Below, one piece after another: positions 8,496 through 16,366 of a DNA stretch of 64,000 bases. The DNA is from Gulosibacter sediminis (lineage in GTDB: Bacteria > Actinomycetota > Actinomycetes > Actinomycetales > Microbacteriaceae). A model generated the notes under the pieces. It did no database searches and was not told where the DNA came from. It was given only the letters and a program-made list of their open reading frames with translations. The position numbers and the translations under genes are program-made. Location: positions 1-64,000 of the forward strand of contig NZ_CP097160.1 in assembly GCF_023370115.1 (NCBI RefSeq), in the 5' to 3' direction. Each line of letters starts with the position of its first letter. Positions within the stretch are counted from its first letter, which is position 1.

Positions 8496-9863
8496 ATGCG
8501 CAGAACGAACCTTGCCTGGCGGGCCGCCGTCGCGGCCGGCATCGCTGCGGTCTTTGCGCTCACCGCCTGCGTCGGCACGGCCCTGCCTGGCCCGACGGCG
8601 GTGCCCCTGCGCCCCACCGAATCGGCGAGCTTCGAAACCGACGACCTCACCGACCTTATGAACCAGCTCGTCGACGCCGGCGCCCCCGCCGTCACGATCG
8701 AGGTGCGCGACGGCGACGAGGTGTGGTCGAGCGCGGTCGGCGTGCAGTCGAGCAACAGCGAGCTGCCCGCGAGCGCGAGCAACGCATCCCGCGTCGCGAG
8801 CGTGACGAAGCCGATGGTCGCGACGATGATCCTGCAGCTCGTCGACGAGGGCGAGCTCACGCTCGACACCGACGTCGAGGAGGTGCTGCCGGGCGTAGTC
8901 GGCGGTCGCGACGTCACGGTCGAGCAGCTGCTGCAGCACACCTCGGGCATGCCCGACTACGTCGAGGCGCTCGCGCTCGGCGACCCGACGCAGATCCTCA
9001 ACGTGCTCGACAACGGCCGCACGCAGCAGGAGCTCGTCGACCTCGCGCTCGGCCAGGAGTGGCGTTTCGACCCGGGCACGGGCTGGGAGTACTCGAACTC
9101 GAACTACGTCGTGCTCACGATGCTGCTTGAGGAAATCACGGGCAACTCGCTCGCCGAGGAGCTCGCCACACGCATCACGACGCCCCTCGGGCTGACGAAC
9201 ACGAGCATCCCCGACGGCACGTCGATGCCGGCGAACTCACTGCACGGCTACGTCGTCGAGTCGGGCCTGTCGATCGACGTGACGAAGCAGGACGCGTCGC
9301 TCTGGAACGGCGCCGGCGCCGTCGTGTCGACGCCGGCCGACGTGAACACCTTCATGCGCGCGCTGCTCACGGGCCAGGTGCTGCCACCGCAGCTCGTCGG
9401 CTACATGCTGCGCCTCAACGACGAGGGCTACGGACTCGGCGTCCAGGCGCGCCAAGACCAGTGCCCGGCGGGCGACGCGACGATCATCAACTCCGAGCAG
9501 GTCGACCCGACGATCGCGCCGAGCGCCGACGCGGCCTCGAGCGAGAGTGCGACGCCGACCGAGGCGGTCGCGGCCGCCCCAAGCCCGAGCACGCCGGCGA
9601 GCTGGCCCGACGCGCCCGACGACGGCTCGGGCAGCGTCATCGAAGACGACCTCGGCACCGTCGGCGTGCAGATCGGCGAGCCCGGGATGGTCTACGGCCA
9701 CCTCGGCTCGGGCCTCGGCTACCGCGCGCTCACGCTGTCGAGCCCCGACGGGCTGCGGCAGGTGACCGTGTTCTGGACCGCCTCCGAGATCAACCAGGAC
9801 AACGACGAGCGCGTGCACCTCGCCTATGACATCGCGGATGCGGCACTCGCGCGCGATTGCTAG
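8496..9863 (+). CDS. Lipoprotein serine hydrolase, class C beta-lactamase/DD-peptidase fold
   Basis: 455 residues. The N terminus has arginines, a hydrophobic stretch and the lipobox LTAC, so it is an exported, lipid-anchored protein. The penicillin-binding motifs are present: SVTK (SxxK nucleophile), YSN, and GHLGSG as the HxG-type third motif. A Ser/Ala/Pro-rich insert of about 70 residues with two acidic stretches (around 9480-9660) interrupts the catalytic domain just before the third motif. It may be a D-Ala-D-Ala carboxypeptidase, esterase or beta-lactamase. The sequence does not decide which. Its last four bases (CTAG) overlap the next, convergent gene. Confidence 0.85.
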   Translation: MRRTNLAWRAAVAAGIAAVFALTACVGTALPGPTAVPLRPTESASFETDDLTDLMNQLVDAGAPAVTIEVRDGDEVWSSAVGVQSSNSELPASASNASRVASVTKPMVATMILQLVDEGELTLDTDVEEVLPGVVGGRDVTVEQLLQHTSGMPDYVEALALGDPTQILNVLDNGRTQQELVDLALGQEWRFDPGTGWEYSNSNYVVLTMLLEEITGNSLAEELATRITTPLGLTNTSIPDGTSMPANSLHGYVVESGLSIDVTKQDASLWNGAGAVVSTPADVNTFMRALLTGQVLPPQLVGYMLRLNDEGYGLGVQARQDQCPAGDATIINSEQVDPTIAPSADAASSESATPTEAVAAAPSPSTPASWPDAPDDGSGSVIEDDLGTVGVQIGEPGMVYGHLGSGLGYRALTLSSPDGLRQVTVFWTASEINQDNDERVHLAYDIADAALARDC

Positions 9864-10297
9864 TGCAACTCGATCGTCAGGGTCGCGCTGTCGAAGTCGT
9901 CGCCCGTGACCGTCGCGGTCGCGAGGTCGGTCTCGAAGTTCAAGTCGTAGGGGCCCTGCAGGATTGCCGGGAACTCGAGCGCGCCGACGCCGACGCTCGA
10001 GAGCAGGCACGACATGTTCGCGTAGTGGGCGTTGCCCTCGCCGCCCTCGACCTCGCCGTCGGCGACGTACTCGAGGTGGTTCGCGTCGGTGATGGTCGCG
10101 AAGTTTGCGACGTCGGCCGCGCTGCCGGGCTCGGCGGTGCAGCCGCGCACCGCGCTCGCGAGACGCTCGGATTCGGTGCTCGGCCCCGTGAACGCGTCGA
10201 TGCCGAAGCCGACGCCCGCGCCGACCGCGAGGCCGGCGACGGCCGCGATGGCGATGGGGATCGCGCCGAAGCGGCGCTTCGTGGTCGATTCGGTCAT
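9860..10297 (-). CDS. Membrane-anchored protein of unknown function
   Basis: 145 residues starting at the ATG of MTESTTKRR. A single transmembrane segment at about 10-33 follows a basic start, leaving an extracytoplasmic domain of about 110 residues with two cysteines that could pair. No family is recognised. The start overlaps the stop of the upstream gene by ATGA, so translation is coupled. The upstream gene has the same topology, with weak similarity of layout (both end in a beta-rich segment with TVTGDDFDS or FTVQLDPES), which suggests distant paralogues. Confidence 0.7.
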   Translation of the reverse strand: MTESTTKRRFGAIPIAIAAVAGLAVGAGVGFGIDAFTGPSTESERLASAVRGCTAEPGSAADVANFATITDANHLEYVADGEVEGGEGNAHYANMSCLLSSVGVGALEFPAILQGPYDLNFETDLATATVTGDDFDSATLTIELH

Positions 10298-10998
10298 GAC
10301 TGCGTCACCTTCAGCTCGCCGGATTCGGGGTCGAGTTGCACCGTGAAGCCGCCGATCGTGGCGGGCTCCTCGAGGGTCGTGAGGTAGTCGACGTAGGTCT
10401 GCCCCTCGGGCGCGGCGTCGAGCTCGTAGAGCACGCACGCGCCGTCGCCGGCGAAGCGCCCGGCGTCAGACACCGCGGCCGGCGCGTGCAGCACCAGCTC
10501 GGTGTCGCTGAGGTCGTAGCTGCCCTCGGCGAGCGCGCACTGCTCGGGAATCGCGGCGAGGGCCGAGGGCTGGTTCAGCGCCTGGATGCCGTAGACCGCG
10601 CCCGCGCCGAGCACGAGCCCGACGACGCCGATGCCGATGAGCGCCGGCAGGCCGACGCCGCGGCGCTGGCTCGTGCGCTTCGGGTTGTTGGTCTGCGGAG
10701 GCTGAGGTGCGGATGCGGTGGTTGCGGATGCGCTCGCGGCAGGCCGCGCGTCGGTCGCGACCGGTGCCGGTGCGGGAGCCGGTGCGGGCAAATCCGCGTT
10801 CGTCTCGGCCGGAGCATCTGCCGACCAGGGCACGACGCGCGCCGGGGCCACGACGTGGTGGCGACCATCCGGCGACGGCAGGGGACCGGGTGCGGCGGGA
10901 GCGGGAGCGGGTGCCGCGGCGGGCGCGGCCCGGGGAGCCTCGCGCGGCTCCTCGAACCCCGGGGGATTCCCGATCGGCGGCAACAGTGGCATGGTCAT
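10294..10998 (-). CDS. Proline/alanine-rich single-pass membrane protein
   Basis: About 234 residues. The first 115 are a low-complexity Pro/Ala-rich cytoplasmic tail. A transmembrane segment (LIGIGVVGLVLGAGAVYGI) follows, then an extracellular domain of about 90 residues with two cysteines. It is the upstream partner of the coupled pair with the 9860-10297 gene. The start is uncertain: TTG 11010, ATG 10998 and ATG 10992 are all in frame and none has a clear ribosome binding site. The function is unknown. Confidence 0.65.
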   Translation of the reverse strand: MTMPLLPPIGNPPGFEEPREAPRAAPAAAPAPAPAAPGPLPSPDGRHHVVAPARVVPWSADAPAETNADLPAPAPAPAPVATDARPAASASATTASAPQPPQTNNPKRTSQRRGVGLPALIGIGVVGLVLGAGAVYGIQALNQPSALAAIPEQCALAEGSYDLSDTELVLHAPAAVSDAGRFAGDGACVLYELDAAPEGQTYVDYLTTLEEPATIGGFTVQLDPESGELKVTQS

Positions 10999-11068
10999 GG
11001 AACTATCCAAGCGGTCGGTGGCCGTCGGCGCATCACCGCGACGGATGAGCGGCCATCGGCCAAGCGCG

Positions 11069-11905
11069 CTAGAAGATCATCGGGGCGTCGTCGTCGAGTG
11101 CGGTGTCGACGTCGAGCTCGACCACGACTGGCACGTGGTCGCTCGGGCCGTCGCCCTTGCGCTCGTCGCGCGCGATCTCGGCGTCGACGACGAGCTCGTC
11201 GAACTCGGGTGTGCCGAGAATGAAGTCGATGCGCATGCCCTCGTTGCGGGGGAAGCGCAGCTGCTGGTAGTCCCAGTAGGTGTAGCCCTCAACACCGCGG
11301 CTGCGCAGGGCATCGATAAGCCCGTCGTCGAGGAACGCCTGGAACGCGTCGCGCTCGGGCTTCGTCACGTGGGTGCGGCCTTCGAAGAACTCCATGCTCC
11401 ACACGTCGTGGTCTTCGGGCGCGATGTTGAAGTCGCCCATGATCGCGAGCGGCTCGCCGGGGTGCGAGTCGCGGCGCGCGGCGACCGAGCGGCGCAGCGC
11501 CGCGAGCCACTCGAGCTTGTACGGATAGTGCGGGTTGTCGATCTCGCGGCCGTTCGGCACGTAAAGCGACCAGAGGCGCACGCCCTCGATCGTGACGCCG
11601 AGCGCGCGGGCCTCCATCGGCAGCGAGCCGTCGTCAAGCGGCTTGCCGAAGCCCGGCATGTCGGCGAAGTCGTGCACGACCTCCTCGATCGGCAGGCGTG
11701 ACGCGAACGCGACGCCGTTCCACTGGTTCTTGCCGTAGGCGATGACCTCGTAGCCGGCCTGCTCAAACTCCTCGTAGGGGAACTGCTCGGGCTTGCACTT
11801 GATCTCTTGCATCGCGAGTACGTCGATGTCGGCGTTCTGCAGGTAGTCGACGACGCGACCCTTGCGGGTGCGGATGGAGTTGACGTTCCACGTGGCGATG
11901 CGCAT
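11069..11905 (-). CDS. xthA: Exodeoxyribonuclease III (AP endonuclease)
   Basis: 278 residues, the usual length. It has the family motifs in order: MRIATWNVNSIR, AMQEIKC (metal-binding Glu), LWSLYVPNG, MGDFNIAPED, RIDFIL and the C-terminal SDHVPV catalytic Asp-His pair. The enzyme cuts abasic sites and trims 3' ends in base-excision repair. The start ATG at 11905 lies 6 bases after a TACGGT hexamer on the minus strand, which suggests a leaderless mRNA. The gene is divergent from pyrE across only 39 bases. Confidence 0.95.
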   Translation of the reverse strand: MRIATWNVNSIRTRKGRVVDYLQNADIDVLAMQEIKCKPEQFPYEEFEQAGYEVIAYGKNQWNGVAFASRLPIEEVVHDFADMPGFGKPLDDGSLPMEARALGVTIEGVRLWSLYVPNGREIDNPHYPYKLEWLAALRRSVAARRDSHPGEPLAIMGDFNIAPEDHDVWSMEFFEGRTHVTKPERDAFQAFLDDGLIDALRSRGVEGYTYWDYQQLRFPRNEGMRIDFILGTPEFDELVVDAEIARDERKGDGPSDHVPVVVELDVDTALDDDAPMIF

Positions 11906-11911
11906 GGCTCT

Positions 11912-11917
11912 ACCGTA
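11912..11917 (-). promoter_or_regulatory. Predicted -10 element of xthA (leaderless)
   Basis: TACGGT on the minus strand, then six bases, then the xthA ATG. The spacing puts the predicted transcription start on or beside the start codon. There is no Shine-Dalgarno sequence. Confidence 0.5.
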
Positions 11918-11931
11918 TCGGCCTTGGCCGG

Positions 11932-11937
11932 TACGCT
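11932..11937 (+). promoter_or_regulatory. Predicted -10 element of pyrE (leaderless)
   Basis: TACGCT followed by seven bases and the GTG start of pyrE. There is no room for a ribosome binding site, so a leaderless transcript is predicted. No clear -35 is seen. Confidence 0.5.
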
Positions 11938-11944
11938 TGGTCAC

Positions 11945-12496
11945 GTGACCGACGCGCGTACTCAGCTCATTCAGCTCATTTCCGACGAGGCCGTTTTCCA
12001 CGGGGACTTCACCCTCACGAGCGGCAAGAAGGCGAGCTACTACATCGACCTGCGCAAGCTTTCGCTCGACCACCGGGCCGCGCCGCTGATCGGCCAGGTG
12101 CTGATCGACCTCGTGGCCGAGTTCGAGCCGGATGCGGTGGGCGGCCTGACGATGGGCGCCGACCCGCTCGCGAACGCGGTGCTGCACCAGTCGGTCGCGC
12201 AGGGCGCGCCGATCAACGCGTTCGTCGTGCGCAAGGAGCCGAAGGACCACGGCCGTGGCAAGCAGGTCGAGGGCCCCGACGTCGACGGCAAGCGCGTCGT
12301 CGTGCTCGAGGACACCTCGACGACCGGCGGCTCGCCGCTCGCCGCCGCCGCTGCGCTTGAGAAGGCCGGCGCGACCGTCGTCGGCGTCTGCACCATCGTC
12401 GACCGTGCGACCGGCGCGGGCGAGCGCATCGAGGAGGCGGGCTACCCGTACCGCTACGCGATCGGGCTCGACGACCTCGGTCTCGCCGAGTCGTAG
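11945..12496 (+). CDS. pyrE: Orotate phosphoribosyltransferase
   Basis: 183 residues. It joins orotate to PRPP to give OMP in pyrimidine synthesis. The N-terminal FTLTSGKKASYYIDLRK and the PRPP-binding loop VVVLEDTSTTGGS are diagnostic. VRKEPKDHG is the flexible-loop region. The chosen GTG start follows a TACGCT -10 by seven bases. Reading further upstream would run into xthA. The other pyr genes are not in the window. The next gene begins 2 bases after the stop and is probably co-transcribed. Confidence 0.95.
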   Translation: MTDARTQLIQLISDEAVFHGDFTLTSGKKASYYIDLRKLSLDHRAAPLIGQVLIDLVAEFEPDAVGGLTMGADPLANAVLHQSVAQGAPINAFVVRKEPKDHGRGKQVEGPDVDGKRVVVLEDTSTTGGSPLAAAAALEKAGATVVGVCTIVDRATGAGERIEEAGYPYRYAIGLDDLGLAES

Positions 12497-12498
12497 CC

Positions 12499-12978
12499 GT
12501 GGCCGCAGGCCGGCGCGGCATCGCGATCGCCGCTGCCGTGGTGGTGCTCCTCGTGGGTGCCGTCGTCGGCTGGCTCTGGCGACCGCTCGGCGTGCCCGAG
12601 GCGTCGCCGACGCCGACTCCGACCGAACCCCCGAGCATCTTCGAGGCCGAGGCGGGCACGTGCGTCGCCGAGTTCGACGACGCCTGGCAGCTCGAGTTTG
12701 ACGATGTGCCGTGCTCGCAGCCGCACGCCGCCGAGGTGATCGGCACGGTCGACGCGACCGACTACGTCGACGCCGGTGCCGACTGGCCGGGCGACGACGC
12801 GCTCGCGGACTGGGCCGTGCTCGCGTGCGAGGGACTCGACGACTACCCGAGCGACATCACCGAACTGCAGGTGCGCTGGCCGCTCGAAGGAGACTGGGCC
12901 GCCGGCGAGCGCAACTACGTCTGCTTCTCGGTGACCGACGAAGCGGCCGCAACGGCTTCCGCCACGCCAACGCAGTAG
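12499..12978 (+). CDS. Septum-formation-domain-like membrane-anchored protein
   Basis: 159 residues. An N-terminal membrane anchor (IAIAAAVVVLLVGAVVGWLW) is followed by a Pro/Thr-rich linker and an extracellular domain with the pattern Cys...PCSQPHAAEVIG...Cys...W...CF. This resembles the actinobacterial septum-formation domain (PF13845). Four cysteines could form two disulfides. The GTG start lies 2 bases after pyrE. Its partner is unknown. The domain call is from motif memory rather than a search. Confidence 0.65.
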   Translation: MAAGRRGIAIAAAVVVLLVGAVVGWLWRPLGVPEASPTPTPTEPPSIFEAEAGTCVAEFDDAWQLEFDDVPCSQPHAAEVIGTVDATDYVDAGADWPGDDALADWAVLACEGLDDYPSDITELQVRWPLEGDWAAGERNYVCFSVTDEAAATASATPTQ

Positions 12979-12987
12979 CCCGCAAAA

Positions 12988-13626
12988 CTACGGCCGGCGT
13001 CCGTAGACGTGCTGTAGCACCCAGTCGTGCATCGTCACGGCCGCGGCCGCCGACGCGTTGATCGAGCGCGTCGAACCGAACTGGGTGATCTCGATTACCT
13101 GCTCCGACGCATCCACGGCCTCCTGCGTGAGCCCCGGCCCCTCCTGCCCGAAGAGGAACACGCAGCGCTCGGGCAGCGCGGTGGTCTCGATCGGCACGCA
13201 GCCGGGCACATTGTCGATGGCGAGAATCGGCATGCCGGCCTCGCGCGCCCAGGCCGCGAACGCCTCGATCGTCTCGTGGTGCACGACGTGCTGGTAGCGG
13301 TCGGTGACCATGGCACCACGGCGATTCCACCGCTTGCGGCCGACGATGTGCACCGTGTTCGCGCCGAACGCGTTCGCGCTGCGCACGATCGAGCCGATGT
13401 TCATGTCGTGCTGCCAGTTTTCGATGGCGACGTGGAACGGGTGCCGCGTCGTGTCGAGGTCGTCGACGATCGCCTGCATCTTCCAGTACCGAAACCGGTC
13501 GATGACGTTGCGAGTGTCGCCGTGCTCCAGTAACTCGGGGTCGTACCGGGGGTCGTCGGGCCACTCGCCCTGCCAGGGGCCGACGCCCCACGTGCTCAAC
13601 TCGTGCGTTGGTGACTGCTCATTCAT
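12988..13626 (-). CDS. TrmH/SpoU-family RNA 2'-O-methyltransferase
   Basis: 212 residues of the SPOUT fold. The family motifs are visible: motif 1 around IGSIVRSANAFGANTVHIVG, motif 2 around FLFGQEGPGLT and motif 3 around IEITQFGSTRSINASAAAAVTMHDW, which form the trefoil-knot SAM site. It should methylate a ribose in tRNA or rRNA. The exact target cannot be read. It follows the ribY-like gene by 17 bases on the same strand and may be read from the same transcript. Confidence 0.88.
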   Translation of the reverse strand: MNEQSPTHELSTWGVGPWQGEWPDDPRYDPELLEHGDTRNVIDRFRYWKMQAIVDDLDTTRHPFHVAIENWQHDMNIGSIVRSANAFGANTVHIVGRKRWNRRGAMVTDRYQHVVHHETIEAFAAWAREAGMPILAIDNVPGCVPIETTALPERCVFLFGQEGPGLTQEAVDASEQVIEITQFGSTRSINASAAAAVTMHDWVLQHVYGRRP

Positions 13627-13643
13627 CTCGCTCTATTGTGCCG

Positions 13644-14672
13644 CTACGCGCTCGGCAGCAGGGCGTTCGTGTAGAGCGACTCGGGCGCAACCTCGGTGTC
13701 GATGAGGCCCGACGAGAACATGAACTCGGCCATCGCGGCCCAGGTGTCGGGGTCGTTCGTGAGCAGCGGCGCATCGCCGAGCGGCTCCATGAGCGGGATC
13801 GTCGCGTTGAGCGTCGCGAGCGCAGCGGCCTTCTGCTCGTCGCTCGTGAGGGTGGGCACGTACTTCGCGGTGATCTTGACGGCCTCCTCCGGGTTCTCGG
13901 CGATGTACTCGATTGCTTTCTGCACGGCCTCGAGCACCCGGCTCACGTCGTCGCCGCGGTCGGCGATTGTCGCGGCATCGGCGGCCACGGCCGGGCCGAC
14001 GAGGGTCGGATGCGCGGGGTCGACCGCGTCGATCGTGCGAATCGCGAAGCCCTGCTGCTCGAACTGCACGGCGTCGTTGTTCGCGAAGCCCATCACCGCA
14101 TCCACACGCCCGCCCGACAGGGCTGCCTGCTGCGTGTAGCCGATGGCTTGGATGTCCACGTCGTCCTGGCTCAGGCCCGCCTCGTCGAGCATCGCAAGCA
14201 GCGCGAAGTAGGTCTGGCCGTAGAGGCCGGGCAGGCCGACGGTGTGGCCCTTGAGGTCCTCGGCCGTCGTGATCTCGGAGTCCTCCGGCACGATGAGCAC
14301 CGCGGGGTAGGTGTTGTAGAGCGTTGCGACTGACTGCAGGTCGACGCCGCCCGCGGCAGCCTGCGTGATCTCGTCGCCGCCGGCGTAGACGAGCTGCTCG
14401 GTGCCGCCCTTGAGCGCGCCGAACAGCTCCTCGCTCTCGCCGTGGTGGCGCAGTTCGACGTTGACGCCGGCCTCGTCGAAGTAGCCGAGATCCTCGGCGA
14501 CGTAGAACGGCGCGAACTGCACGTTCGGGGTGTAGGTGAGACCGATGGTGAGGGTGTCGCCGGATGCGCCGCTCGCTTCGGGCGAGGATGCGCCGCCTTG
14601 GCAGCCGGCGAGGGCGAGTGCCGCGGCGGCCGCGACTGCGGCGGCGCGGACGAGTCGGGTAAACCTAGACAT
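13644..14672 (-). CDS. ribY: NMT1/THI5-like ABC substrate-binding lipoprotein, predicted riboflavin binder
   Basis: 342 residues. The signal sequence ends in the lipobox LAGC. The mature part has the NMT1 pattern: IGLTYTPNVQFAPFYVAEDLGYF, then GADEIT-type and TVGLPGLYG segments. It overlaps the end of the permease gene by 8 bases, with AAAGGA before the ATG. The pair sits directly downstream of an FMN riboswitch, which makes riboflavin the best predicted ligand (RibXY type). Without the riboswitch, a thiamine-precursor binder would be the default call. No ATPase gene is in this operon. Confidence 0.8.
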   Translation of the reverse strand: MSRFTRLVRAAAVAAAAALALAGCQGGASSPEASGASGDTLTIGLTYTPNVQFAPFYVAEDLGYFDEAGVNVELRHHGESEELFGALKGGTEQLVYAGGDEITQAAAGGVDLQSVATLYNTYPAVLIVPEDSEITTAEDLKGHTVGLPGLYGQTYFALLAMLDEAGLSQDDVDIQAIGYTQQAALSGGRVDAVMGFANNDAVQFEQQGFAIRTIDAVDPAHPTLVGPAVAADAATIADRGDDVSRVLEAVQKAIEYIAENPEEAVKITAKYVPTLTSDEQKAAALATLNATIPLMEPLGDAPLLTNDPDTWAAMAEFMFSSGLIDTEVAPESLYTNALLPSA

Positions 14673-15531
14673 GCGCGGATCCTTTGGGGGAGGGCTCGGC
14701 CGGTGGGACGAGGTGAATCTCGTCAGTGTCGAGCGAATCGAGCGAGTTGAGGGTGTCGGCAGAGCGGGCGCGCGAGCGGGCGGTGAGCACCGCATCCAGC
14801 ACGCGCAAAATCGTGAACAGGCCGACGGCGAGGATCACGAGCATGATCAGGGTCGCGAACAGGCCTTCGGTGTCGTTCGCGTCGCGGAAAAGGGTGAGCA
14901 GCATGCCGAGGCCGCGGCCGCCCATCGTGAACTCGCCGACGACGGCGCCGGTGATCGAGAGGGCGGTGCCGGCGCGCAGGCCCGCGAGCACGCTCGGCAT
15001 CGCGAGCGGCGCCTCGACCCAGAGCAGGGTCTGCCACCAGTTCGCGCCGTCGAGACGCGCCGCTTCGATGACATCGCTCGGCAGGGCGCGCACGCCGAGG
15101 ATCGTCGTGACGAGCATCGGGAAGAACGCGACGACCGCGCAGAGCATGGCGATCGGGGTGAGGCCGTAGCCGATCCAGAGCGCGAGCAGGGGCGCGACCG
15201 CGACGGCGGGGATCGCCTGTGACGCCGTGACGTAGGGCGTGAGCGCAAGGTCGACCCACACGACGCGGGCGATGAGGTAGCCGAGGGGCACCGCCACGAG
15301 CACCGCGATGAGCGTGCCGAGCAGCGCTTCGACGAGGGTGACGCCGGTGTACTGCAGCAGTGGGCCGTCGACGATCTCGGTGAAAAAGCGCACCGCGAGT
15401 GCGCTGGGCGTGGGCAGGAACTCCTCGCTGATGACGCCGCTGCGCACCGCGAGCTCCCAAACCGTGAGGAGCACGACGGCGAGGGCCGCCGGCGCGACAA
15501 AGCGCGGCCAGGCGCGGCTCGTGCGCTCCAT
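14665..15531 (-). CDS. ribX: ABC transporter permease, predicted riboflavin uptake
   Basis: 288 residues with about six transmembrane segments. The EAA loop reads about EAARLDGANWWQTLLWVEAPLAMPSVLAGLRAG, typical of the TauC/SsuC/ThiY-linked permease family. GGAGG lies before the ATG at 15531. An upstream frame to 15606 lies inside the riboswitch and is rejected. It is the first gene after the FMN riboswitch and is coupled to the binding protein. It presumably uses an ATPase encoded elsewhere. The nearest candidate in the window is the TauB-like ATPase at 17.2 kb. Confidence 0.82.
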   Translation of the reverse strand: MERTSRAWPRFVAPAALAVVLLTVWELAVRSGVISEEFLPTPSALAVRFFTEIVDGPLLQYTGVTLVEALLGTLIAVLVAVPLGYLIARVVWVDLALTPYVTASQAIPAVAVAPLLALWIGYGLTPIAMLCAVVAFFPMLVTTILGVRALPSDVIEAARLDGANWWQTLLWVEAPLAMPSVLAGLRAGTALSITGAVVGEFTMGGRGLGMLLTLFRDANDTEGLFATLIMLVILAVGLFTILRVLDAVLTARSRARSADTLNSLDSLDTDEIHLVPPAEPSPKGSAHV

Positions 15532-15592
15532 CGGGTCCTCCAGATCTGGCCCCGGGGTTACGCACTGCTCGACGTTCGTGAACGTCAGGTAC

Positions 15593-15712
15593 CGCGCGCC
15601 TCCCATCCGGACTTTAACCGTCGGTTTCGGAATTGCACCGAATCAGCCGCATCGTGAGATGCGGGTCGCGGACTTTACCGCCGGCTCGGATTTTCACCGA
15701 CCCCGGAGCACG
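15593..15712 (-). ncRNA. FMN riboswitch (RFN element)
   Basis: Read on the minus strand it contains the conserved RFN blocks in order: GGGGTCGGTGAAAATCC, GCCGGCGGTAAAGTCCGCGA, GATTCGGTGCAATTCCGA, CCGACGGTTAAAGTCCGGAT and GGGAGG, with a variable hairpin (CGCATC...GATGCG) between the second and third. Only the flavin-sensing element has this set. About 60 bases of expression platform follow to the ribX ATG. They include the hairpin GACGTTCACGAACGTC (15571-15586) and a CCCCGGGG palindrome close to the GGAGG ribosome binding site, which suggests translational or transcriptional control by FMN. Confidence 0.95.
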
Positions 15713-15762
15713 TGTACTCGTTCGTTCACTGTACACGCGCCCCGGAACCAGGCGACGGTTTG

Positions 15763-16305
15763 TTACTGCCCGAGCAATTCGTCCGTGGTGACGAGGGTGA
15801 TGAGCGGGTCGAGCAGGCCGAGGAGTTCGAGTGCCTTCGCGTGGGCGTCATCGGTGCCGCCAGCGCAGGCGTCGGTCACCACGATCACCTTGCGGCCAGC
15901 GTCGATGGCGCCGAGGGCGGTGCCGAGTACGCAGCAGTCGGTGGCGACGCCAGTAAGAATGAGCGGCGTCGTGATCGGCAGGCGGGCGAGTTCGTTGCCC
16001 CACTTCGAGAACATTGGGGCGTCGAGGGTGTCGGATGCGGTGAGCGAGCCGATCTCGAGCTCCCACGCTGGGTCGTCGGGCGGGAGTCGAGTGGTGGGCC
16101 AGCGGTCGTAGTACTCGCGCCAGGTGCCAACCTCGGCAGGGTCGCGCACGAAGCGGGTGAAGATGGGCGGCGTCGAGACGGCGGCCGCGAGCCGTTCGAT
16201 GTTGCGCAGGGCGGCGTCGAAGCCGGCACAGCACCACACACTGTCGGGGTCTCGGAAGACCCGCTGCATGTCGATGGCAATGAGTTGTGCGTCGGCGGGA
16301 ATCAC
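15763..16305 (-). CDS. Isochorismatase-family cysteine hydrolase
   Basis: 180 residues. The catalytic triad is intact: Asp12 (AIDMQ), Lys101 (FSKWG) and Cys125 (GVATDCCVLG), with the cis-peptide motif GVA before the cysteine. Members hydrolyse amide or ureido bonds (nicotinamide, N-carbamoyl compounds, biuret, ureidoacrylate, maleamate). The GTG start has GGAGG 7 bases upstream. It lies 61 bases after the GntR regulator on the same strand and back to back with the ABC/dehydrogenase operon. A role in the same pathway, for example releasing ammonia, is a reasonable inference. Confidence 0.85.
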   Translation of the reverse strand: MIPADAQLIAIDMQRVFRDPDSVWCCAGFDAALRNIERLAAAVSTPPIFTRFVRDPAEVGTWREYYDRWPTTRLPPDDPAWELEIGSLTASDTLDAPMFSKWGNELARLPITTPLILTGVATDCCVLGTALGAIDAGRKVIVVTDACAGGTDDAHAKALELLGLLDPLITLVTTDELLGQ

Positions 16306-16366
16306 GGTGCTGCCTCCGAGATCGAGTTGAAGGATGCTCTCCTATCGATTGTGCCCCGGCGCGGGC

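Noticed and set aside
13644-15531. Thiamine-precursor (ThiXY) or taurine transporter annotation
   Set aside because: The upstream riboswitch has the FMN blocks, not the TPP (thi-box) motifs, so flavin uptake is preferred.
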